Notes under the pieces: generated by a model
Seen by the model: the letters and a program-made list of their open reading frames with translations, nothing else
What the model was told of the DNA's origin: nothing
The model's database searches: none
Source: Galaxea fascicularis
Lineage: Eukaryota; Cnidaria; Anthozoa; Scleractinia; Euphylliidae
Direction: 5' to 3'
DNA length: 64,000 nucleotides
Assembly: GCA_948470475.1 (NCBI GenBank)
Contig: OX419340.1
Span: 15,210,616 to 15,274,615 of the forward strand
Part shown: positions 21,501 to 28,243 of the stretch, piece by piece
How the letters are laid out: every line of letters starts with the position of its first letter
Position numbering within the stretch: position 1 is the stretch's first letter
Translations under genes and position numbers: made by a program

Positions 21501-24199
21501 CTGCGACATGCTCCATGATCCCATGAAGTTCTGCAAGTTGAACTCCGTGCGACATGTTGCGGGATTTTGCACAAATTTCATGTTGCGCGAGTGAATGAGT
21601 GCCAGTGCACACGAGAGGACGTGTCGCTGCAACATGTCCTTGAAACATGTTCCGGCAACTTTTTCACAAGCGTGCAAACTCTGCGATTGGGTCCCTGCTT
21701 CATGTCCCCTCAGTGTGTGCTTATTGCGATTTTGTCCCAGCTACGTTTTACAGCAACACGTTCCTGGAACATGTCTCCTCGTGTGTGCCCACCTTAATTC
21801 CCTTTCTGCACAAGTTACGATTGCCTGAGAACTGTGAAATTAGTAGTCATGCGGGATGCGTCCTCCTTAGTACTTGTGAGCTAAGTTGTTCACAGTCTTG
21901 TCTCTCTCCTTTAAACGTCTCGAGCGAGCGAGGTTTTAGTTTCCGGGTTAATAGACCTATAATCTGTTAGTAGATTTGACTATTAGTAGTTGTTGCCGTT
22001 GTTTCTTTGCGATAAGATGTTGTGTACCAACTTCTTACGTTCCTGTGTATTTTGATGTATTTGTGCTTTGGGGGTGTTCGGTGTTAAAGATGTAAGAATT
22101 GTTTTAGTGACCGGAATGAATCCCTGGAAGAATTTCGTGCTTTTTGTTGTTGTTGTTGTTGTTTTGTTTTACTGGATTCTGTGTTATATTCTTTTCATTA
22201 ATGTCAATTTTTTTCGACAGATGAAGGTGGACTAAACGAGAAGATCAAACAGATCTTAAGACCTCGGTCAGGAGAAAACTTATCACAGTCACTGCCTACA
22301 GGTACTGAACTATTTTATTTAATTTCATTTTGTACAAGGAGATCATTGCTTACAAGTACGTTACTTAAAATACGGTAATAACACAAGTACTGTTAATACG
22401 AACTACTTACTGCATTTTACACTACATAATACGATAATTCAGGTACTGAACTTTGTAACAAGGCAAACCAATTTGTTTCGCAATACTGGTCAGAACTCGC
22501 TCGTGAAACTCCCCACTCCAGAAACTACAAAGGACTGGTACTAGAGAGGGAGAGGGACGCAAGATGACCAGCAATTCATTTTATGGTGTTTTCAAGGCCC
22601 ACTGCGTAGCTGTGTTTTACTTCTGCCTCGTCTCTAACAAGTTTCCCAACACCACTGATATGCGAGGAGGGCAAGTCGCGCTTCTCTCCGCCGGCGCTAC
22701 TTTATCTTTTGCACAAGACTTCTCAATGATCCTTAAACGCCCTCTACGCAAACAAAGTCTTCATAAAATTCTGGACGGCAAAGGAAGTGAGCAACGTTGC
22801 ACGAAACACCAACCATTAACTTCGTAGTAGTCGCAGAGTTACTACAGATGAGAAAGGCAGGTCATTCTATAACGGAACCTTTCTCATCGAAGCGGATCAC
22901 TTTGTGATAACCTTGGATAAATGAAGCTGAAAATCGTATTAAATCATGCTTGTTTGAACAGGTTCTACAATAGTTTACAGTCAAGTTAAGAGAATATGAA
23001 ATGTTAACGTGGTCAGCCTTGATACTGTGATCGTTAATGTTTCTATTTTGTTTGAGGAAACGGGTAAATTAGGGTGTCATCTCAAAGGTGATCAAAGTTT
23101 CCTGTTTTACGCACCGTTTTCATGCCCTTGATGTGAATCAGTGGTGATGACAGCCGAGTTTTTGTGCGGATCTGTCCCAGGAGCCGACTTCCTCGTAACG
23201 CCGCCAATGAGATCTGGACTTCTTAACATGAAGCATGTTAACCCGATTATTTGTCAGTACTTGCTCCTAATTGTTCGTGTTTGGTTGGTAAATTCTGTTA
23301 CAGAATCGTCTGTGTCACCTGCACTTGTTCCGCAAAATGAATTGGAAACCGAGTCCCAAGCCGAAAAGAAGGAGAAGGCTCAGTTTGAGTATGTCTTGAT
23401 TTTTATCGTTAACTCCTGTATTTTCATTGATTATGCTTTTCTCCCTTCTGTGTCACAAGCGTAAAGAAGTAACCTCTGGTCAACTTAACCATAGCAACTT
23501 TCCCTGGTTACTACGGATAAGAAACTAGTAGCAATTGTCGGTTTCTCTTCGATCAGTCATTTGATTGCTTCATGGCGTCAGAGCTGGGTGACATAGCCTG
23601 CTTGCACTCTTTTTGTGGATATTCGAACAGGCAAAGCATCAACAACGTGACGGGACTTAAGCGAGGAGGGGGACAACCCCTGTCGGATCGTTTGTGTCAG
23701 GACTTCCAGTAGTCTAGGGTTCTCATTTTAGTGTTGACATCAATTTTACATACACTTTGGTTTTTGGTTGAATGCCATTTGATTTCCTCAAATAACTTGT
23801 TTAAACAACTTGCAGCACTGTCTGTACTTTTTAGACTTCTAGTTGTCTCTTATTTCTCACAAAAGACGCGACCACTGAAAAATTACCTCCAGCGTGAGGA
23901 TGGAAAGCGATTTTTATCGCCCTTGCATGTTTCGCGCGTTGTTGTAAAACCTGGTAGCAATAAGTGTATTTTTTGTTTGCGCGGGGCGTTTGGTCCTCCG
24001 TCGCCATAGTAAATCACGTCTGTGGTATAATTTCACCTTCACTGTTTCTTCAGTTAATGGTGTCGCTACTTTGGCTCGCTTCTACTGAAAGTTTTATCCG
24101 TTTTGCTTCTTACTTCACAGTCAGGTTGATAACCTCATGAAGGACATTAATAATATGCTGAGCGACTTCTCCTCGGAGCTGGACTCCATGTTCGATTGA
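235..24199 (+). CDS. CASKIN: Caskin (CASK-interacting scaffold protein), 3' part of gene, 19 exons
   Basis: Scaffold protein that in vertebrates links CASK and synaptic or adhesion complexes to cytoskeletal regulators. Exons, all GT-AG and phase-consistent: 235-380, 2534-2629, 3292-3410, 4248-4356, 5653-5761, 8290-8393, 9023-9076, 9197-9263 (or 9257), 10199-10273, 11547-12689, 12832-12918, 14203-14249, 15378-15494, 16963-17064, 17827-18826, 20003-20263, 22221-22301, 23304-23388, 24121-24199 (TGA at 24197). They join to about 1,292 residues, counted from the in-frame ATG at 237, which is probably internal because the first ankyrin repeats are missing. Domain order ankyrin, SH3, disordered linker, SAM, SAM, proline-rich, short C-terminal helix is the diagnostic Caskin order. 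Key matches are [54 protein letters not shown] and [16 protein letters not shown]. Cnidarians are expected to have one Caskin, so CASKIN1 or CASKIN2 cannot be assigned. Recognised from family memory, not from a search. Confidence 0.93.
670..772. repeat. Palindromic MITE-like repeat, Caskin intron
   Basis: Outer arms ACTGTAAGT / ACTTACAGT and inner arms TATGGCCC / GGGCCATTA fold into an imperfect hairpin of about 100 nt. The apparent open frame over 481-807 runs through this repeat and is not coding. Confidence 0.55.
1488..2335. mobile_element. Non-autonomous TIR DNA transposon, Caskin intron
   Basis: Terminal inverted repeats start TATACACCTATTTCAATTAA at 1488 and end in its reverse complement at 2335. 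Similarity continues about 75 bp inward through an ATG/CAT-rich stretch to a shared GTTTCATAGC block. The interior holds a 66-bp tandem duplication at 1914-2038. No transposase frame is visible. A TA target duplication is possible but not proven. Confidence 0.75.
1914..2038 (+). repeat. 66-bp tandem duplication inside the TIR element
   Basis: Two nearly identical units with a period of 66 bp, each containing GGACTGCTTGCCAGCATTTT and AAATTGGAATAATCATGAA. One unit has GGCC and the other GGCT at the start. Confidence 0.85.
3493..3720 (+). repeat. tRNA-headed SINE-like repeat, Caskin intron
   Basis: Begins with a tRNA-like 5' half containing an A box (TGGCTCAGTTGG at about 3503-3514) and anticodon-stem-like sequence, but the B box is missing. 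The body (AACACTCAGGGTCTTTAAAT and following) resembles a SINE I associate with coral genomes; this is recollection, not a search. The 3' border near 3720 is approximate. Confidence 0.55.
6053..6207. mobile_element. Palindromic MITE, family A copy 1, Caskin intron
   Basis: Near-perfect inverted repeat with ends TAGACCATATTCGTATTCTC and its complement, arms of about 70 bp. It shares the same sequence as the element at 24303-24454, differing by a few bases and a 4-bp insertion. Confidence 0.9.
6738..6938. mobile_element. Palindromic MITE, Caskin intron
   Basis: Arms from ATTCGGCTAACGTGTTTACA at 6738 pair with the complement ending at 6938; inner arms include CCACCCAATTCAGATCACGT. A loop of roughly 35 nt lies near 6830. 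Arms are about 80 bp with a few differences. Confidence 0.85.
7373..7640. repeat. Interspersed repeat with recurrent ACCAATCAC motifs, Caskin intron
   Basis: Starts GAGTGGTTTTCAGTTCAGTG and carries several ACCAATCACA-type motifs plus a GC-rich centre (GCGCGGGAAAATGCGCGCG). This resembles a short repeat I recall from coral genomes; the borders are rough and the identity is unproven. Confidence 0.4.
7707..7965. mobile_element. Foldback element with tRNA-like core (copy 1), Caskin intron
   Basis: Two arms, 7707-7807 and 7865-7965, are inverted copies of each other over 101 bp with one mismatch that I can find, around a 57-nt centre. The right arm contains the 3' part of a tRNA-like sequence plus about 70 bp of downstream flank; the left arm repeats exactly that stretch inverted. 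Sequence just outside the left arm (from about 7670) is also shared with the second copy at 43862-44062, so the unit has moved as a repeat. No coding capacity. Confidence 0.85.
7823..7894 (+). tRNA. tRNA-like sequence, probably a non-functional tRNA-derived core
   Basis: 72 nt fold as a cloverleaf: a complete 7-bp acceptor stem (GGCTTCA with TGAAGTC, one G-T pair), D arm GCTC...GAGC and T arm ACGGG TTCAAGC CCCGT. A-box-like (TAGCTCAGTTGG) and B-box-like (GGTTCAAGCCC) promoter elements are present. The anticodon arm is poor: the last stem pair is A-C, position 33 is C instead of T, and the anticodon would read GGA, which eukaryotes do not normally use. It is best read as a tRNA-derived pol III head, not a working tRNA gene. 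Confidence 0.5.
8290..9263 (+). other. CASKIN: Caskin SH3 domain exons
   Basis: Exons 8290-8393, 9023-9076 and 9197-9263 encode one SH3 domain, from [10 protein letters not shown] through [12 protein letters not shown] and RWKGKV to [12 protein letters not shown]. The tryptophan (RWKG) and proline (YFPGN) of the ligand groove are present. The usual ALYDY segment is instead AVRDH, and the last groove tyrosine is Phe, so classical PxxP binding may be weak, as reported for vertebrate Caskin SH3 domains. Two donors, GT at 9258 and GT at 9264, are both in phase with the next exon and would differ by two residues. Confidence 0.88.
9312..9518. mobile_element. Short TIR element, Caskin intron
   Basis: CTATTTACCAAATCAG at about 9317 is inverted at about 9498-9513. 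The interior has a CGCG-containing core and no frame. A second repeat-like stretch with CCTCGACGCTTTGCGTCTCG follows at 9530-9610. Confidence 0.5.
10274..11546 (+). other. Caskin intron without recognised genes
   Basis: No coding similarity. A GC-rich repeat-like patch (CCCCCCCCCGGGGGGC near 10875) and the (TTA)n tract are the only distinct structures. Confidence 0.5.
11184..11211 (+). repeat. (TTA)n microsatellite, Caskin intron
   Basis: About nine TTA/ATT units within the intron before the long linker exon. Confidence 0.85.
11547..12918 (+). other. CASKIN: Caskin disordered linker: CASK-binding motif and tyrosine motifs
   Basis: The 1,143-nt exon 11547-12689 and the exon 12832-12918 encode a low-complexity, Pro/Ser-rich stretch of about 410 residues between the SH3 and SAM domains, where the CASK-interaction domain sits in vertebrate Caskin. 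SEDIWVRN (from 11936) resembles the E-E/D-I-W-V motif used by CASK ligands; a weaker EDIWKPKP follows near 12250. Tyrosine motifs include YVEV, YAEV, YENV (codons near 12314, 12464 and 12557), YYVRM and YVNV (12897). YENV and YVNV fit the Grb2 SH2 consensus pY-x-N-x. Phosphorylation is inferred. Confidence 0.85.
12919..14202 (+). other. Caskin intron without recognised genes
   Basis: Starts with a C-rich tract (about 12950-13020) containing a short direct repeat of CACTATTACCCGT. Nothing else was recognised; open frames here lack support. Confidence 0.5.
15378..17064 (+). other. CASKIN: Caskin first SAM domain exons
   Basis: Exons 15378-15494 and 16963-17064 encode a SAM domain: [34 protein letters not shown] and [15 protein letters not shown]. 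The 'GHRKKI' helix 5 signature is intact. The ATG at 15378 is internal and follows an acceptor; it is not a start codon. Tandem SAM domains of Caskin are reported to self-assemble into polymers, so the two SAM blocks probably act together. Confidence 0.9.
17582..17721. mobile_element. Palindromic MITE, Caskin intron
   Basis: Arms TAGCCTGCGTAGCACGCATT at 17582 and the matching complement ending at 17721 (CGTGCCACGCAGGCTA). Inner arms pair around ACGG/CCGT and CGGAAATTGG-type blocks, with several mismatches. It lies about 105 bp before the SAM2 exon. Confidence 0.8.
17827..18826 (+). other. CASKIN: Caskin second SAM domain and proline-rich segment (single exon)
   Basis: One 1,000-nt exon. It opens with SAM2 ([20 protein letters not shown] to [16 protein letters not shown]), continues through an acidic Ser/Glu-rich linker, and ends in proline clusters: [10 protein letters not shown] near 18200, [10 protein letters not shown] near 18475 and [20 protein letters not shown] near 18660. 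Such clusters are typical SH3 or EVH1 ligands. A long antisense open frame at 18102-18566 mirrors this biased codon content and is not a gene. Confidence 0.9.
18989..19162. mobile_element. Palindromic MITE, Caskin intron
   Basis: Arms of about 65 bp beginning TAGGCCATTTCCGAGTTCAT and ending with the complement at 19162, enclosing a loop of roughly 45 nt. The arms appear identical or almost so, which suggests recent insertion. It starts about 160 bp after the donor of the preceding Caskin exon. Confidence 0.88.
20003..24199 (+). other. CASKIN: Caskin serine-rich region and C-terminal tail exons
   Basis: Exons 20003-20263, 22221-22301, 23304-23388 and 24121-24199. The first is Ser-rich and then predicts a helix ([20 protein letters not shown]). 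The last two end in a charged, probably coiled helix, [20 protein letters not shown], followed by DSMFD and a TGA stop. A short amphipathic C-terminal helix is characteristic of Caskins. All junctions keep frame (phases 1, 1, 1, 2). Confidence 0.8.
20842..21796. mobile_element. TIR element rich in ACATGT palindromes, Caskin intron
   Basis: Left end AAGGTGGGCCCACACGAAGG and right end, read in reverse, AAGGTGGGCACACACGAGGA define about 45-bp terminal repeats. Both flanks carry many diverged copies of a GGGACATGT / CAACATGT motif in both orientations. No transposase is seen; the overlapping short frames are artefacts of the palindromes. Confidence 0.7.
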
Positions 24200-25640
24200 A
24201 GTAACCACGGTCATAGCAACTATAAGCCACGCCCAGATGCCATGACTAATGAGCGTAGAAGATGCTGCTGCTGTCCAAATCTGGTTGTGGGAGTTACTTG
24301 AATAGGCCATATTCGTATTCTCGGTATTGAACTGGATCTAGCATGAAGTGGAGGCTCTTGCGGGGGGATACATTTGCATATGAAAAGATTCCCTCGCAAG
24401 AGCCTCCACTTCATGCTAGATCCAGTTCAATACCGAGAATACGAATATGGCCTATTCTGCCGCGAATATGGGACTCCCGCGGAAGCCCTAATGACCAATC
24501 ACGATACTCCATCATCCCCATTCTCTCGTGCGAGACTTTTCCTCAAACGTTCTTTTGTTATAAAGTTTATCTGCGAAGCTGAGAAACTTTAGAACAAAAG
24601 GAAGATGATGACGATGCGGTATCACGTGTACCGAAACATCCTTTTTTCGCGGGAAAGATAGTCTAAAAATAAACCAGTCTGTAAAAACGCCGTGACATAG
24701 GCTTAGTATGGGAGTTATATGCTCCTAGTGATGGGTGCCTGTGGTCGTATATGACGTGAATAAAAACAGGATTCTTTTCCTCCGTTTGGATGCATCTACT
24801 CAGTTTGCTTCGATATCAGTTAAGAAGAAAATCAGATGCGAAAGAAACGCCACGAAAATTCAGATATTTTTCAGGCCATGTATACTGTTCTAAATCCAAA
24901 CTAATCTAAGTAATTCCAGATGTCTTGAAGAAATTACTGTATGATATTACGTATATCTACTCCACTGAAAATGGAATTAGCCAGTTGTACACTATGTTAA
25001 TCGTAATCAGAACGCGCGAGAGTCGGGTCTGGGACTGCGATAATTTTTTTAGAAACATGCGCAAAGACTTTATGCACGATATTCAACTGTCCGCTTGGAG
25101 TCTAAAAGAAGAATTGCTGATTTCATTCATATAATAAGGATGTAATGGCACTAAATTTTGTAATATGTTACTTATCAATTAAAAATACCATATATTTTTT
25201 TAAAGAAAGGAAGAATGTAAAATTGTAATGACGTACGTGTCTAAAGCTTAATTATCTTTTATTTTGCTGAAAAATAAAGGCACATTTATACTAACGCTTA
25301 TTTTTGATCTATGAATTAAGGAAATAACACTGCGTGGATGGATGGTTGAACCTATCTCCTCCATCCAGGCATAACAAACCCCGTATAAATTTACGAAACG
25401 AGATAATCAAATGTGTTAAAGATTTATAGCTGCGTTACTTATAGGTGCGTGACGGAAAGGAAATTCATATCGTGACAAGAGCCGTGACAGTAATCAATAG
25501 TCAATCAGGTCAATGTAATTAAGCTTGAGCGTCAAGTTGATCACGTGATCATAGACTACATTTGGAATAAGAAATGACCTGTAATTGAGAGTAGAGAGAA
25601 CGTGTTCGGTGACGGTCGAGACTTTGTGACGAATAAAAGA
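24200..25640 (+). other. Caskin 3' flank and likely 3'UTR
   Basis: After the stop at 24199 there is no further coding similarity. The stretch holds the family A hairpin and then AT-rich sequence with AATAAA at 24668-24673, 24759-24764 and 25273-25278, any of which could mark the mRNA end. Nothing else was recognised up to about 25640. Confidence 0.5.
24303..24454. mobile_element. Palindromic MITE, family A copy 2, presumed Caskin 3'UTR
   Basis: A 152-bp near-perfect palindrome (ends TAGGCCATATTCGTATTCTC) starting about 100 bp after the Caskin stop. No AATAAA precedes it. AATAAA hexamers occur at 24668, 24759 and 25273, so the hairpin is likely to be transcribed in the mRNA. Confidence 0.9.
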
Positions 25641-25829
25641 TTATTGAGACGTTACTAGTGTTGGGTAAACTGGTGATTTCCAACAAATGCAAAAACAAAC
25701 GATAAATAAGGGAACTGATACCAAGCGTGGGAAAACATGCGTTTGAACGGAATCATGGCTGTGCTTTGTGATACTCCTCACTGGCTCTGGTTTAACTTTT
25801 ATATCCCTCAAAATATCCCTTCTTAACCC

Positions 25830-26655
25830 ATGGTTTAATTTCTTGGGTAACACCTATTCTTCAACTACCCAGCCTTTTTTCATTTTACAAAAGAGAGCGA
25901 TACGAGTGATGACTTTCTCTAAATTTCATGAGCATTCTAGTCCAATTTTCAAACGCTTTAATATTGTTAAACTGCCTGATCTTGTCTTTCTTAATGCTGC
26001 AGTCTTTATGCATAAATTTTACAATCGAGGATTACCATTTGTGTTTGATACTTTCTTCACACAAGTCAATAAAAGACATAACTATAACACAAGAAGTGCC
26101 TCTAATATGTCTTATACTTTACCTAAAGTAAGAACAAATTATGGCATATTCAACATAAGATTTAAGGGCCCCAAAGTATGGAACTCAATCAGTGAAAATT
26201 TGAAAACCCTTCAGCCTGTTTGAAACTTCAAGGAATCAGTAAGAAGCGATCATGTCAAAGATTATTAGTTACTTGTATTCTTATTAATAGTGGTGTTGTT
26301 TCCCAAATTACCTGTAAATTAGTATTTTGCTAAATTCTGTCACTTTTAAATAGTAATGCTTTGTATTCATATACAAACTTAATTATTTTAGGCTTCCTTC
26401 ATAGCGTAGAAAAAGCGTTTTTCCTCTTCTCTCTTTTTTTTTCTTTTTGTGTGCATTTGTGGTTCAGTCTTCTTGTTAACCTGTACTTTATTCCCATTTA
26501 ATGCCGATGTTAACTGGCTTCCTGGCTCCGCTAGCCTCTATGGCTATTCCAGGCAGTCATTACTCTAAATTTTTATCTTTAATATTTTCATTGTCGAAAT
26601 TATCTTTTGAGCAAGAAGGAGTACAAATAGAGATTGTTGTTGTTGCCTAACAAAA
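25830..26655 (+). pseudogene. 5'-truncated non-LTR retrotransposon (LINE) 3' end
   Basis: The frame to 26223 encodes the C-terminal tail of a LINE reverse-transcriptase ORF, with blocks such as FILQKRAIRVMTFSKFHEHS, LPDLVFLNAAVFMHKFYN, RHNYNTRSAS and GPKVWNSISENLK. The catalytic reverse-transcriptase core is absent, so the copy cannot move by itself. A 3'UTR follows and ends in a short GTT repeat (GATTGTTGTTGTTG) near 26645, typical of LINE tails. The 5' border near 25830 is set by loss of recognisable similarity. Confidence 0.75.
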
Positions 26656-28243
26656 CTGATGGCGTGTATTTTCTGATTGGTCACACGAGGTTCCTAAAGT
26701 GTTTTTGACCAAGAACAGAGCGCTGTTCAAAAGATTGCTCGTTGGAGGTGGTGTTTTTTCAAGGTTTTCGTTACTATTATTTTCTCTGGATCATTGCTGA
26801 AACAAAACTTTGCAAGGAATTCTGGTTTTACATTTCTTAATATTTCTTCTTAAAAAACAAATCGGCAAACCCTCGGTGAGATATCCCAGAATTTTGCGAT
26901 TCTTGTCATAAATTGCACCTATATTTGGTTTACAGTCATTCAGTACACTACCGGGCGGGAGACGGTTTTCTCATTGGTGATTTCTTACATGTATTTCTTT
27001 ATCGTTCTTGACAAAACGGGTTTGTTTCTGATAACCGAGGCTGTATTGATAAACTGTTAAGTTGAAATTTAATCTCTTTCAAGGAACTTTGTTCATATAA
27101 CTTAGATTTCAGCGTCTTGAAGATTTTACTGAAACAGGCGCCTATTCAAGTTGTAACTTGGATTGTTTTATTTAGTGTCATCTTCATTCTGTTGTTCTCC
27201 TATGTCGCACAGAAATGCAAAACGATTTTCCAATGTCGTTAATTTTGTCTTGACTCGACATCTTCTAGTGTCTTTGTCAGTTTTCTTTCCTCTTTTGCCT
27301 GCTTGTGGTGTCATCTTGTCCAACAGATCACTGGTGACCGCTACGTAAAGCCTGTAGAATAACCGAAACATTTTGAAAGATGGAAGCAGTTCCTCAGGAG
27401 TGCGACCTGAAAACAAAAATAAAAGGAAACGAGTTTAATTCAGTTGAAAGGTCAATCTTACACGTAACTTGTATGAAACAAAGTGGATGTCACGCAGTGC
27501 TTGTAAACATTGGAAAAATGTCAGTTAAAACGTCTTCGAGTTTTCGTACTGATTCGTTGTCAATGTTGAGTCGTCTGGACACGGCAGAAATTCGGAATGA
27601 AAGTTAATAGTGAGGGCTATAGTAAATGACTGGAGTTGCGTGGGCCACATCGTAAACCCGTTTCCTAAAATCTTGCAACGGTGCTGACTTGCATCTTTTG
27701 AAGGCGACCAACTTTGCTGATCGGTGGTACCGAAGAGGAGAAACTTGTTTGGAAATGACTGCCGTGGTTTCGCAAGGCAGGGTGGCTCAAAGGTAGTGAC
27801 GGCAGTCGCGGATTTGATTATCCTGGACTTGGGATCACGTGTGAGTTGAATCTTGTTGGTCCTTACCTCGGTTTGTCCGAACTCTACCATTTTCAAAAAC
27901 CAGAATCTATTGGCCATTCCGAAATTCAAAAGGGAACTGGGGCGAGTGTCAAATTTTGAAGTAATCGATAACTTGACACCATCGCATGACAGATAGCATT
28001 GAGTTTAGTCGTTTGACCAAGTTTGATTCTTTTAGGTTGAACAGAGACCAAGTTATTGACCTTAAAACATAGCTCAAAATCCATACAAACGTCTCTAGTT
28101 TTGTGACAGCGTCCCCAAAAACCATGGTTTTTGGGGACGCAGCCTCAAAATTAACGTCAAAATAAAACTTCTATCATAGGTCCCATCTGCTGCCATTCAA
28201 GATAAAACCCAACCTCCCCAGAGGGGAATTGCGATGGTCTAAG
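26656..28243. other. Intergenic region downstream of ASTE1
   Basis: No gene was recognised. Small open frames on both strands lack family similarity and splice support. The only clear structure is a perfect palindrome at 28109-28140, about 100 bp beyond the ASTE1 stop. Confidence 0.5.
28109..28140. repeat. Perfect 32-nt palindrome beyond the ASTE1 stop codon
   Basis: GCGTCCCCAAAAACC-AT with its exact complement, centred on ACCATGGT. It would form a 16-bp cruciform or RNA stem with little or no loop. It lies 104-135 nt after the ASTE1 stop on the minus strand. Confidence 0.9.

Noticed and set aside
20842..21796. CRISPR-like array of short repeats
   Set aside because: Repeats are palindromic, irregularly spaced, in both orientations, and lie in an animal intron with terminal inverted repeats.
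24220..24592. Overlapping frames on both strands encoding similar peptides
   Set aside because: They are the two readings of one DNA palindrome, not proteins.
25768..26223. Host gene in the Caskin-ASTE1 gap
   Set aside because: The product is the C-terminal tail of a LINE ORF without its catalytic core.
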